The notes under the pieces: model-generated
The model's input: the letters and a program-made list of their open reading frames with translations, nothing else
What the model was told of the DNA's origin: nothing
Databases searched by the model: none
Translations under genes and position numbers: made by a program
DNA from: Rhodoferax sp.
GTDB lineage: Bacteria > Pseudomonadota > Gammaproteobacteria > Burkholderiales > Burkholderiaceae_C
DNA length: 64,000 nt
Assembly (NCBI GenBank): GCA_013791765.1
Contig: VMTC01000010.1
Location: 1 to 64,000, forward strand
Reading direction: 5' to 3'
Shown: one piece after another, positions 1-8,792 of the stretch
Layout: each line of letters opens with the position of its first letter
Position numbering within the stretch: the first letter of the stretch is position 1

Positions 1-72
1 CCAAAGTTCACGCCGCTGCAGTCGTTGGTGTCCGGGCAGTGGGTTGCCAGCGATCTGTCCTTGTCGGCATGA
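1..72 (+). CDS. 3' end of an unidentified gene
   Basis: An open frame enters from the left window edge and ends at TGA 70-72, giving 23 residues that end in ASDLSLSA. It has no start here and is too short to assign to a family. It could equally be a chance open frame. It ends just before the small inverted-repeat element that starts at 82. Confidence 0.3.
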   Translation, partial: PKFTPLQSLVSGQWVASDLSLSA

Positions 73-81
73 GAGGCATCA

Positions 82-258
82 ATCCGAGACTGTCCATTAG
101 GCGGTGCTTCGCACCTGTTTGAGCGCTGGCGGCGGCTTTGCGGCCATTTTGCGCGTCTGCTCGGTGTCCATAGCGGTGCTATGAACGCCTCTCAGCCACA
201 CAAACTGCCTCGCAAATCCACTCGCCATCATCTCAAACCCTAATGGACAATCTCGGAT
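82..258. mobile_element. Small non-autonomous element with 20-bp inverted ends
   Basis: The left end 82-101 (ATCCGAGACTGTCCATTAGG) and the right end 239-258 are inverted copies that match at 19 of 20 positions. The 137 bp between them hold no convincing gene. The size and ends fit a MITE or the fused remains of an insertion sequence. I see no clear target-site duplication, so the call rests on the inverted ends alone. Confidence 0.5.
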
Positions 259-354
259 CATGGCCAGTGGCCTGAGATAGAGTTTCGAGTAAAAGGGTTT
301 ACCCTTGGCGGCGATTTCACAAGGTAAAATAACTACTCTCATTCAGGAGTAGTC

Positions 355-1152
355 ATGCCAAAAAGTGAATCCAGCGTTCCCAGCACCCCAACCGTTCAAG
401 TGATTGAGCGCATGTTTGCGCTGATGGATGTTCTGGCGTCACGAAAAGAGTCGATTTCACTCAAGGAAATCAGCGAGAAGACTGGTTTGCATCCCTCCAC
501 GACCCACCGCCTGCTCAATGACCTGGCGATTGGTCGTTTTGTAGATCGATCGCAACCGGGCAGCTATCGGCTGGGCATGCGCCTGCTTGAATTGGGCAAT
601 CTGGTCAAAAATCGCCTCAATGTGCGCGACGCCGCGTTGGTGCCGATGCGCAGACTGCATAAATTGATTCAGCAGCCTGTGAATTTGAGCATGCGCCAAG
701 GTGATGAGATTATTTACATTGAACGGGCATTTAGCGAGCGCTCGGGCATGCAGGTGGTGCGTGCCATCGGGGGCCGTGCGCCGCTGCACCTGACCTCGGT
801 CGGGAAATTGTTTTTGGCAACCGATGATCCCCAACGGGTGCGCGCTTACGCTACCCGCACCGGTCTGAGCGGTCACACCAAAAACAGCTTGACGGATTTG
901 TCAACGCTGGAGCGGGAGCTCTCGAAAGTGCAGCAGTACGGTTATGCGCAAGATAACGAAGAACTAGAACTTGGGGTTCGTTGCATGGCCTCTGGCATTT
1001 ACGATGACCAAGGTGCGCTTGTGGCGGGACTCTCAATTTCTGCCCCGGCAGGTCGCCTGGAAGAGCAGTGGCTACCCAAGCTGCAAGCCACGACCCAAGA
1101 AATCTCCGCCACCTTAGGCTTCAACGTGAAAGACACCCACCACAAGGCGTGA
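355..1152 (+). CDS. IclR-family transcriptional regulator
   Basis: This 265-residue protein has the normal IclR layout. An N-terminal winged helix-turn-helix lies at about residues 15-80 (SLKEISEKTGLHPSTTHRLL). A C-terminal effector-binding domain lies at about 85-258, with the family motifs LHLTSVGKLFLA and CMASGIYDDQGALVAGLSIS. An AGGAG sequence at 345-349 sets the ATG start. IclR proteins usually control a neighbouring catabolic operon, but the right-hand neighbours here are mobile-element remnants and the left-hand gene lies outside the window, so the target is unknown. The name is secure at family level only. Confidence 0.9.
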   Translation: MPKSESSVPSTPTVQVIERMFALMDVLASRKESISLKEISEKTGLHPSTTHRLLNDLAIGRFVDRSQPGSYRLGMRLLELGNLVKNRLNVRDAALVPMRRLHKLIQQPVNLSMRQGDEIIYIERAFSERSGMQVVRAIGGRAPLHLTSVGKLFLATDDPQRVRAYATRTGLSGHTKNSLTDLSTLERELSKVQQYGYAQDNEELELGVRCMASGIYDDQGALVAGLSISAPAGRLEEQWLPKLQATTQEISATLGFNVKDTHHKA

Positions 1153-1213
1153 CCATCCCTGAGCTGATAGCGGCTGGGAGGAAACCGGATTGAACGTCTT
1201 AAGACCGCCGTGC

Positions 1214-1447
1214 TCATAGGGGAATGACCTTGACCTTCATCCGTTTGGCGTTCTTGGCAAAAACAGTATCCAACGCGACCAAGCCCTGAACTTCGGCCCC
1301 AATGGCGCAGGCCAAGTGCAGCGCATCGCCAGCGCGCAAGCCGGTTGCCGGATCCATGGTCAGCGTGGCTGCTTTGTGAAAGGTAGCAGCCTCAACCGGC
1401 AGCAATTGCAAGTCGTTGGCGCACACGCGCTGTGGCAGAAATGACAC
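1214..1447 (-). pseudogene. C-terminal remnant of a PIN-domain (VapC-type) toxin
   Basis: The last 60 or so residues match the C-terminal half of a PIN ribonuclease: GLRAGDALHLACAIGAEV carries the conserved Asp region, and VALDTVFAKNAKRMKVKVIPL is the usual end. Family members are about 130-140 residues long. Here the N-terminal half, with the first catalytic Asp and Glu, is missing. The homology stops near 1420-1447, where it meets the insertion-sequence protein remnant. No antitoxin gene is left. It should be inactive. Confidence 0.6.
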
Positions 1448-1764
1448 TGGGCGGACTCGATTGGCGCAGCTTGAGTGGGCATATCCGTCTCACAGGGCAG
1501 TAGAGCAGGCAGGCCCGGGGGTGGGGAACCCTGATGCGTCACTTTCTCTCTTTGCCGATCTCGCCAGCGGCGCTGGCGTGCTGCGTGAGCCAGACGACCA
1601 CGATAGCTTTTTTGGTAGCGTTTGGCCGCTGCACTTTGGCAGCGCTTGCGCTCTAAGGCGGCGCAGTCACCCGCACAGTAGCGCTGGCCACGGTCGCAAT
1701 GGCTGCAAGAAATGACTTCGATGCGACAGCGCGCACACAGATAACGCCTTGGGGCAGGTTCCAT
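1420..1764 (-). pseudogene. Cys-rich insertion-sequence-associated protein, cut at its 3' end
   Basis: From the ATG at 1764 (MEPAPRRYLC) the frame encodes a zinc-ribbon-like protein with repeated CxxC pairs (CARC, CSHC, CAGDC), a basic middle with RHAH-like and RWRDRQ segments, and the sequence EKVTHQGSP. I remember proteins of this kind lying beside insertion sequences in Burkholderiales, but I cannot name the element. A further CHFC pair lies near 1449, and after about 1420 the frame runs into the PIN-toxin sequence. The coding end is therefore the junction of an old insertion. Function unknown. Confidence 0.45.
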
Positions 1765-2395
1765 CGGCAATACATGGCCGAGGGGGGTGGGACTGGACGC
1801 AGCTGCGCGTTTCGTGAAATACTCGCATCGGCAACGCAGCCCTCCCGGGCAACGGGGCGCGACAGTGGTTTGGAACTTGCTGGTTTGTGGCCGTTGTCGC
1901 GCCTGCTTTACTGTTTCGGCAGATCCAGTTTCTAGCGCATCTTGCACACCTTGGCTACAGCGGCTAAGGCACCGGTATTCGCCAGACTCTCAGGGGGGGC
2001 CTCCGGCGGCCTGGCAGGGGCCTGATTTAAAAATTTCCAAAAAAACCAAAGTCCCTAAAACTCCCAGATTCAGCTTGCCAGGCTATTGCAGCCGTAGCCG
2101 CTGCATTGATCGCCTCAAGTCGTACCCATTCAGACTCCTTTGAAGACCCCTTGGCGCGCGTATGTCCAGCATGCCCTTTGTCCATTGCCGCCAGATTCAG
2201 GCGGGTTTTGATCGCCGTTCACAAAGCACTTGGCTTGGACTAGCCTGCTGGGGCGTTTGGCCGCGCTGCTGCATCGGGGTCGGCTCAGGGTCATGGACCA
2301 GGTTCCCGTGGTGCCGCGCGCCCTTGACCGGATCATGTCGGACGCCGAGGGGAAGCAGGGTCACTAATTCGGCCGCTACCGGCCATAGGCCCGGC
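1765..2395. other. Gene-poor stretch, probably insertion-sequence debris
   Basis: This 630-bp stretch lies between the Cys-rich remnant and the DUF2804 gene. Its base composition and short broken frames fit decayed mobile DNA. One minus-strand frame at 2027-2185 (52 codons, starting MDKGHAGHTRAKGS) has a normal amino-acid composition and might be a fragment of a transposase accessory gene, but I do not recognise it. I see no RNA gene, terminator or clear promoter. Confidence 0.4.
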
Positions 2396-3412
2396 TTACC
2401 AGCGCGACTGGTGGTCCTCCGTGACACCGACGAGCCCCTGGATGACGTGTCGAGGGGCATCAGGCCCAGCCTTGACCCAGCCGTTGAATACACCAATCGG
2501 TTGCACATAACGACTGGCCGCCACCCAGAGGTCTTTGTCTTCGCGGCGCAGACCCTGCGCAATAAATTCAAGATCGAGCAGGCCGTCAGTGGTGTGAATG
2601 TGCCAGGGTGCCATTGGATTTTCCGGGTCAAACTCAAACACGGCGTGGCCCAGAGGAATGATCTGTCCATGGAGCCACAAGGCGTTTTCCTGATCGCCAA
2701 AATAGCCGGCTTGCAGATTGAAGCCTATGGCCAGGCTGTGTGCGCTGGCCCAGCGCCAGGCAGTTTCGCGCGCCAGCAAGCCATTGGAGTAATCAAAGCT
2801 GGCCACACCGCTGTTCAGACTGTGGCGACTGGACCCCAGGCGCAACTCGCCGCGCAGGGCCAGTCCGGAAGACTTTTGCGTGGCATGCACCGCGCCCCCG
2901 GCCACCGGCCCGACCGCAAGCAACAAGGGGCCGACGTCGGCAAACTCCGCGTCGATCTCGAATCCCTTGCTGCGCAAGCGCAGCTCATAACAGGCGCGCG
3001 AGACCACATGGAGGCACTCGATGTGATGGCCGCCAACATGAAAATGGTGGCAGGCACCCGCGCCGCAGCGCGCGGCCACTCTGGCACCAAACCCGGGCAG
3101 GCCGTCCTGCGAGAATTCTGCGACCACTCGGGCCTGCCGGCGGTCAAACACATAGGCAAAAGCAGTGCTGGTCCACCCCACGTCGACCATGGCGACGGCG
3201 CAGAAAAACTCATCGGTGGCCAGCGCCACGTATTGCCAGCACTTGTGGTGAAAATGCCGCCACCAGGCGCTGCGTGCCAGGGGCGGGCCAAGCCGGGCCC
3301 AGTCGATATCACCGGTCTGGCCGCAAAACCGCCCCATCGTGAGCTGACCCTGTGCATCGATGAGCGTGGCAGGCGCTATCGGCAACACAAGGGGCAGCGC
3401 AGACAAGGGCAT
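2396..3412 (-). CDS. DUF2804 family protein
   Basis: From the ATG at 3412 this gives 338 residues, the usual length of the DUF2804 family. Seen in the sequence are the N-terminal GRFCGQTGDIDWARL motif, the lysine-tryptophan segment KCWQYVALATDEFF, and FAYVFDR, a pattern I associate with that family. A beta-sandwich fold related to secreted or lipid-handling proteins has been suggested for such families, but the function is not known. It starts 36 bp after the PhoD-like gene on the same strand, so the two probably share a transcript. A long open frame on the opposite strand is only its shadow. Confidence 0.75.
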   Translation of the reverse strand: MPLSALPLVLPIAPATLIDAQGQLTMGRFCGQTGDIDWARLGPPLARSAWWRHFHHKCWQYVALATDEFFCAVAMVDVGWTSTAFAYVFDRRQARVVAEFSQDGLPGFGARVAARCGAGACHHFHVGGHHIECLHVVSRACYELRLRSKGFEIDAEFADVGPLLLAVGPVAGGAVHATQKSSGLALRGELRLGSSRHSLNSGVASFDYSNGLLARETAWRWASAHSLAIGFNLQAGYFGDQENALWLHGQIIPLGHAVFEFDPENPMAPWHIHTTDGLLDLEFIAQGLRREDKDLWVAASRYVQPIGVFNGWVKAGPDAPRHVIQGLVGVTEDHQSRW

Positions 3413-3447
3413 GGCGGAAAAAGCAACCCGATCGAAGCGGACGCCCG

Positions 3448-5988
3448 TTAGCTGATGGTCACGTCGACGACGCCGCTGGTGACAGTTGCCGTGGTGACAC
3501 GTGCCACGACGTCGGTAGGCGCCGTCATGACGCCCGCTTTCACCAGCTTGTTGACCTGCTTGAACTCGCACACCAGAGACGCTGGCGTCAGCGTCACCAC
3601 CGAGTAGCCCTGGGCGTCGCTGTTCAGGTGCTTGATCCAGGGGTTGTTGCCCAGGCCGGCCAACTGCTGCGCCAGACCCAGCAGACGGTTGAACTCCGGA
3701 TCGGCTTTCAAAGCCTGCAGCACGGCCTCAACCATCCCGTCCAACAAAGAGCCCTCTGGAACCCCCTTGGCAGCAATGGCCCCCCTTATCTGCACGCGGA
3801 CCTGCTCGGCCAGACTGTCCATATCCAGCGTGGCCAGATCCAGCGCAGCTTTACCCATGGTGTAGTCGAGCAGATTGACGTCGATGGACACATCGCCCAG
3901 CATAGGCACGGGCACGACCATGCGTTGCGTCACCAAAGCCGCCAGGCCCGTTCCCTCGGCACCCTTGCGCATGTAGGTGAAGAACGAATCCGAACTGATC
4001 CCGGCGGTGACGAGATCGACCATGACCGGCGCGCCGCCACCGGCAGTGTCGAAATCGTCGGACACCGTGCCGGCAAAGAAGGCATGAATGTCGCCGGTCA
4101 GGGCGACGACGTTGCCAATGTTGTTGGTCTTGAGGTGCTGCATCAAGGCCTTGCGTTCACTATTGAAACCATCCCACTGATCGCAATTGAGCAGGAATTT
4201 GGTGAAGTATGGCGTCAGGGCCGCCTGCTGACCCGAAGCCGCCACAAAAACGGAGTTCTGTTTGTTGGCCTGGATGTCTGGCTTGATCCAGCCAAATGCA
4301 ATGGTCTGTGCTGCTGCGCCAATCTGGGTGGCTGCACCCGCGGGGGCAGCGGCTTTGGCCGCGTTGTACGTGGCGACGGTGATGCCGGCCTGCGCAGCGC
4401 TCAAACCCTCATCCACGGCGGCGGCGCCCATGTCTGCACTCATGACATCCGCGGTGGCGATAGCGATCGCTGCGTTGGTAGCAACCGTCTGGGTGGCGCC
4501 GGCCGTCACGGCGGCGACCAGTGCACTGGCAACCAACAGGTTGCCGCCCAAGGCGGGCATGGCGACCGTGTTGCTGATATTGGTGGCCAGAGTCTGAATC
4601 GAATTGAGCGCCAGCAGGGTGGCTACGGCATCGACACCGTTCAAGCCCATGCGCATCAATGACACTTCGTTGCCCCAGAGCTTCCAGGTATTGGTAGATG
4701 CTTGCATCCTGCCCTTCCACCAGTCGCGCTGCGTTTGCCCCAGCATGCTGACCGCATACAAGGGGTCACCCGTGGCTGCTGCTGCCGCCATTTTTTGCGC
4801 TTCCACATAATCGTATGTGCCTTGCGGCACGAAATAGCGCGTCCCCATGCTGCTGTTGATGGGGTTGCCCGTGGCCGGGTTGACAGCCGATTCAGGGATC
4901 ACATGGTCAGCACGGTACAAACGCTCATCGGTCATGATGAGGTGCGCCAGTTTGCCGAACTGGAAGTCACGGTAAATGCTGATGTTCTGGAACCCCGGGT
5001 TGTTGACATCAAAACTCACATCGGCGGGCATGAATTCAAACCAGGCCTGGCTGGCGCTGCGGCGGCGCTGGGTTTGATGGGTGTCGCCACCACCTGCGGC
5101 GATGCTGTTGTGCTCGTAGGTTTGCACGTCTTGCCAGGCGTCGTCGCTGAATTCGTGGTCATCCCAAATGCAGATGTACGCAAACCGTTCGTGAACAGCC
5201 TGCATGCGCGGGTCGCTGCGGTAGGACTTGTAGAGGTAGCGGTAGTCGTTCAAGGTCGTGGCATAGACCGCACCGGTTGCAACGCCGTTGGCATCCTTCA
5301 GTGCGGTGCCATCAGGCAGGTGCAGGGCCGTGTGACGCGCTTCCACGGAACCGGTTTGAAAGGACTGCCCGATGGTTTCGTAAATGTAGTCACCCAGATG
5401 GAGAATGAAATCAAGTTCTTCGTTCTTGGCAATTTCATCAAAAGCGCCCCAATGGTTCACGGTCCAGTCTTGGCAGGTGATGAAAGCGAACTTTAATTGA
5501 GCCACGTCTGCGTTCGCCGCCGGCGCAGTCTTGAACCGACCCACGTTGGAGCGCACATCGCCGGCTATGAACTGGTAGTAATAAGTTTGGCCTGCCAGCA
5601 AACCGGTGACTTTATTACGAATGGTGTTGTCATAAGAAGCCAATACATCGAGCTTGGTATCAACGACGGTCGCGCCACTGAGCGCGCCGTTGGTGCCCAA
5701 CAAAGCATTGTTGTTGGCCGCGCTCACGATCAGCCGAACGGCGACATCATTGCCGCCGGACGCTGCTTGTACGCTGTCGGCACTCAAGGGCAGCACGCGT
5801 GTCCAAAGCATGATGCTATCCGCGCGCGGGTCGCCTGACGCCACACTTTGGGGGAACTTCCAGCCAGTGCCACTGGCGCTTGGCAACACGGATGCGGATT
5901 CGCCACCACCGCAAGCGGTGAGGATGCCGCCAGTGGCGACCGAGACCGAAAAAAATCCCGCGTGTTTCAAAAAACTTCTTTTATCCAA
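3448..5988 (-). CDS. phoD: PhoD-like alkaline phosphatase/phosphodiesterase, exported lipoprotein
   Basis: The start is TTG at 5988 with AGGGG just upstream. The N-terminus MDKRSFLKHAGF resembles a twin-arginine signal with Lys for the first Arg, and the lipobox LTAC follows at about residue 26. PhoD hallmarks are present: PQSVASGDPRADSIMLWTRV near the N-terminus, FAFITCQDW, FILHLGDYIYE, WDDHEFSDD and LTGDIHAF, which carry the metal ligands. At 846 residues it is about 300 longer than usual PhoD proteins. The extra length is an Ala-rich hydrophobic insert at about residues 450-562 and a second insert near 660-790. It releases phosphate from organic phosphates outside the cytoplasm. I found no clear Pho box upstream. 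Confidence 0.85.
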   Translation of the reverse strand: MDKRSFLKHAGFFSVSVATGGILTACGGGESASVLPSASGTGWKFPQSVASGDPRADSIMLWTRVLPLSADSVQAASGGNDVAVRLIVSAANNNALLGTNGALSGATVVDTKLDVLASYDNTIRNKVTGLLAGQTYYYQFIAGDVRSNVGRFKTAPAANADVAQLKFAFITCQDWTVNHWGAFDEIAKNEELDFILHLGDYIYETIGQSFQTGSVEARHTALHLPDGTALKDANGVATGAVYATTLNDYRYLYKSYRSDPRMQAVHERFAYICIWDDHEFSDDAWQDVQTYEHNSIAAGGGDTHQTQRRRSASQAWFEFMPADVSFDVNNPGFQNISIYRDFQFGKLAHLIMTDERLYRADHVIPESAVNPATGNPINSSMGTRYFVPQGTYDYVEAQKMAAAAATGDPLYAVSMLGQTQRDWWKGRMQASTNTWKLWGNEVSLMRMGLNGVDAVATLLALNSIQTLATNISNTVAMPALGGNLLVASALVAAVTAGATQTVATNAAIAIATADVMSADMGAAAVDEGLSAAQAGITVATYNAAKAAAPAGAATQIGAAAQTIAFGWIKPDIQANKQNSVFVAASGQQAALTPYFTKFLLNCDQWDGFNSERKALMQHLKTNNIGNVVALTGDIHAFFAGTVSDDFDTAGGGAPVMVDLVTAGISSDSFFTYMRKGAEGTGLAALVTQRMVVPVPMLGDVSIDVNLLDYTMGKAALDLATLDMDSLAEQVRVQIRGAIAAKGVPEGSLLDGMVEAVLQALKADPEFNRLLGLAQQLAGLGNNPWIKHLNSDAQGYSVVTLTPASLVCEFKQVNKLVKAGVMTAPTDVVARVTTATVTSGVVDVTIS

Positions 5989-6185
5989 GTGAATCCCCTA
6001 AGGAGTTGCGATGCTGTTTGCCAGTCTGGGCCAGATGGTGCAAACAGCTAAGGCCAATGGGGTCTGGCGACAAGCACAGCCCCGTCGATACGGACGCTCA
6101 GTTTAGAGTCGGCCTATCGTTTGTCACTGTGATTGCGCGCCAACCCTTTGTGAAAACGCGCCATCTGCGACATGGGTGCGCCTAA

Positions 6186-7010
6186 TCCCCTGCAGCCACG
6201 CGGGCGTGGTGAAAGAACTCAAAGTGGCGCTGGGCGACAGGAAATCCGATGGCTAGGTCTTGCTGGTACTTGAAGCTGCAGAAGCAGCGACTTCCCAATA
6301 ATTTATGCAAAATCAGGCTGTAGCCAACGTCATACCTGTGCAAGCAGCTGCATAAATAATAGCGTTTGCAGCAAATGCCGGTGTGACCCAGTCGCAGCGC
6401 CAGCCAGCTACGGTGGCATCATCGGCGTGGAATTGGGCACGGTCTACAGCACGCTCGGCGCAAGGCTTGACGTGGTCGAAATGCTGGACGGCCTAATGCA
6501 AGGCACAGACCGTGATCTGGTCAATATCTGGAAAAAATGAACGCCAAGCGCTTTGACTTGTATCTGCTCAAGACCAAAACGGTGGGCGCCAAAGCCACGC
6601 CCAAAGGCATTGAGGTGACGTTTGCTGCCGTGGAGGAGGGCGCGGCCGGAGGAACCCAAGCGTTGCGGCCCTCGCGCCCCAAACCTACGACCTGGTGTTG
6701 CAGGCGGTTGGCCGTACACCCAACCGCAAGAAGATCGCCGCCGACAAGGTCGGCGTGGCCGTTTCTGAGCGTGGCTTCATCAACGCCTACATCCAGATGC
6801 ACACCCGAGGCCGAAGCCAAGGCCCAAGGCATCAAGGTCAAGAAGGGCCTGTTCCCTGGACTGCATCCGGGCGCGCCATTGCGAATGGGCGCGGGTGCAG
6901 TGGACATCGGCAAGACCATCCACCCACACCCCACGCTTGGGGAGTCCATCGGCATGGCGGCCGAAGTGGCGCATGGCAGTTGCACGGACTTGCCGTCAGC
7001 ACGCAAGCAA
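6186..7010 (+). pseudogene. lpdA: Decayed pyruvate-dehydrogenase-type dihydrolipoamide dehydrogenase gene
   Basis: Pieces of one protein appear in order but in different frames. At about 6186-6290 is part of an N-terminal lipoyl domain (SHAGVVKELKVALGD). From about 6405 follows [20 protein letters not shown], then a one-base loss in the A run at 6531-6536, then KRFDLYLLKTKTVGAKATP. Another frame carries LVLQAVGRTPNRKKIAADKV. The C-terminal pieces are AEAKAQGIKVKKGLFP, TASGRAIANGR and DIGKTIHPHPTLGES. Large segments between these pieces are deleted. The lipoyl-domain type belongs with pyruvate dehydrogenase, unlike the intact lpdA at the right window edge. It cannot make an enzyme. Confidence 0.8.
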
Positions 7011-7201
7011 GCTGGACTCACACATTCGGGGCTACTGATTCAGTAGCTCGCGGCGCATTGCTGAAGCAACAGCGCGCCTAAAGAGTCACGTGTTCCCGCC
7101 TGCCAGTTCGCCAGTGGGTGCTATTGGTACCAAAGGGCTTGCGTGGCCACCAGGATTTGCATGACGCCAAAGACATGGCAGGCTACGCCCACGACAGTGC
7201 T

Positions 7202-7387
7202 GATCTGGTCTACCGCTGCGGCAAAGGCCACGCAGAGCTACTGCAGTCCGATGAGTACCGCGGTGTACTGGTGCTGTGGGCGGCACTGATTGCCCGCATC
7301 CACAAGGTGTTTCCGCTGGTCTGCCCGATGTGCGGCGGCCAGATGCGCATCATTGCGGCACGCGGGCCGCCGCTGTGCGATGCCAGC
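7202..7387 (+). pseudogene. C-terminal fragment of an IS91-type transposase
   Basis: The frame encodes LVYRCGKGH, then LWAALIARIHKVFPLVCP and MCGGQMRIIA, then ARGPP. This is the zinc-finger-like end of the long IS91-type transposases, in which a CPxCGGxMRIIAFI motif precedes a Pro-rich tail. The catalytic part with the tyrosine is absent, and sequence is missing between the pieces. In the same frame it runs directly into a dihydrofolate-reductase end. It is a remnant, not an active element. Confidence 0.65.
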
Positions 7388-7504
7388 CAGACGACCTGGA
7401 TGATTGGCGGCCGCCAAGTCTATGCCGAGGCGTTGCCGCTGGCCGACTGCGTGGAGGTGACCAAGATCGAGCAAGAATTTGACGGCGATGCCTATGCAGT
7501 TACA
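7388..7504 (+). pseudogene. folA: C-terminal fragment of dihydrofolate reductase, in frame after the IS91 fragment
   Basis: The residues TTWMIGGRQVYAEALPLAD followed by VEVTKIEQEFDGDAYA match the C-terminal beta-strand region of FolA, where the family reads IGGAQIY...LPLA...T.I...EGD. The rest of the enzyme, including the N-terminal folate pocket, is missing. The fragment is fused in frame to the IS91-type piece before it, so it is an illegitimate junction. The open frame goes on to about 7600 with sequence I do not recognise. Confidence 0.6.
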
Positions 7505-7605
7505 GAACGTCGAACCAAGGTCGACATTGTCGCGTTCACCGCCGCAATGCTGACTGGTGCCTACGCCAAGGCGCATCGTATCCCTTTGGGCCAGGCTTTT
7601 TTATT

Positions 7606-8439
7606 TCATAACCCCGACGATTGTCGCGACAGGGCACGGATTTCATCTCGTATGGCTATCAACTCATCCCGTACCTCAGCCAGTTGTTTGGCTCCTGCCA
7701 GTTCGGCATCGATGTTGTCGGCGTCTCGGCCGACGAAAAAGGTGGCGAGCGCCGCTGTCACGTAACCGAAGATACCGAAGGCGTAGAGCGCCAAAAAAAC
7801 GCACAGCACACGTCCCTCGGCCGTCTGCGGCCAGTACCCAGAGCCCATCGTTGCCATGATCATGGCCGTCCACCACAGCGCGTCGACGTAGCTGCCCAGG
7901 CCGCCAGGAGACTCGTTCTCGAAAGCGTACATCCCGGCCGCGCCAGCGAACGTGACCAGCACTGTGAGGGTGATTACATATCCGAAGCCCCGGCGACTCA
8001 GGCTCGCGCCCAGCGCCTTCATCCCGCGGTTCATCGAACTGACAACACGAACCAGGCGCAACCCCCGCCCTGTCCTTGCCAGGCGAAGCAGCCGAAAAGC
8101 GCGGAAGACTCGGAAAATTCGAAGCGCCGGAAGCAGCAGCGCAATGGCGGTCAGCCAGTTACTCTTGAGGTAAAGGAGCTTATCGGGAGCCAGGACCAAC
8201 TTCACAGCGAAATCGACAATAAAGACGATCCAGATAGCCGTGCCGAGAAAATAAAACAGCAGGCTCTCGCCGCGAACCAACTCCACTATCAATAGCACCA
8301 GCCACACGAACGCGAGAACCAGCATTGGCGTTTCCAACCAGCCATCCAAACGCTGGAGCAACTCGTATCGCTCCCGTTTCAACTCGTTCGCGTCCGTTGA
8401 TTCTGGGCCAGGATTTTTGTTCGTGCCTTCGTTGCTCAT
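7606..8439 (-). CDS. Voltage-gated ion channel protein with a non-standard pore signature
   Basis: From the ATG at 8439, preceded by GGGGAT, this gives 277 residues. Six membrane segments can be drawn between about residues 36 and 230. The fourth (about 105-125) has regularly spaced Arg residues (LRIFRVFRAFRLLRLAR), as in a voltage sensor. The pore loop follows at about 185-205, but in place of the potassium filter TVGYGD it reads TMGSGYWP (197-204). The C-terminus is an acidic coiled coil. I recall a clade of bacterial ion-transport proteins with such TMGS.YWP filters. Selectivity cannot be told from sequence. A cytoplasmic-membrane location is certain. Confidence 0.8.
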   Translation of the reverse strand: MSNEGTNKNPGPESTDANELKRERYELLQRLDGWLETPMLVLAFVWLVLLIVELVRGESLLFYFLGTAIWIVFIVDFAVKLVLAPDKLLYLKSNWLTAIALLLPALRIFRVFRAFRLLRLARTGRGLRLVRVVSSMNRGMKALGASLSRRGFGYVITLTVLVTFAGAAGMYAFENESPGGLGSYVDALWWTAMIMATMGSGYWPQTAEGRVLCVFLALYAFGIFGYVTAALATFFVGRDADNIDAELAGAKQLAEVRDELIAIRDEIRALSRQSSGL

Positions 8440-8792
8440 GGGATATCCCCGCGTTTGACCCACCACCATGTCCACAGGTGAGCTGCAGGTTTTTATTGTG
8501 TCTTGACTACGGCTGGCTAATGGGTATCCTGGTCCTATCGCAAGTTTGATACCACCAATGACCCGGTCAGACCTGTGAACTTCCTGACGCAATTGGAAAA
8601 CCGTGCCATCAAAATCGCTCGTTAAACGTATAGGAAAATCCAGCTTAATGAGGTGGCCAGGCCGAGGAACCAGGCTTGCGCCGAGTATAACGGGCGCAAA
8701 ACGAATCAAACTGATACGGTCTGGGACGTTTGGGTTCCCCCAACCCGTGCCATACCTGGGCTCATGTGTTTGAATTTCCTATCTGTACCCGA
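8440..8792. other. Intergenic region with a possible gene tail
   Basis: This 353-bp gap holds no intact gene. A plus-strand frame of about 33 codons ending in TAA near 8625 encodes FDTTNDPVRPVNFLTQLENR and looks protein-like, so it may be the last piece of a lost gene, but I do not recognise it. No RNA gene or strong terminator is visible. Confidence 0.3.

Noticed and set aside
97..342. An 81-codon minus-strand frame at the left edge
   Set aside because: It spans a small inverted-repeat element and part of the IclR promoter region. No motif is recognisable.
2162..3451. A long plus-strand open frame (429 codons) opposite the DUF2804 gene
   Set aside because: Its composition is typical of an antisense shadow, with many Arg, Pro and His residues, while the minus strand has recognisable family motifs.
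5989..6185. A Pho box upstream of the PhoD-like gene
   Set aside because: I found no pair of CTGTCAT-like heptamers at the right spacing.
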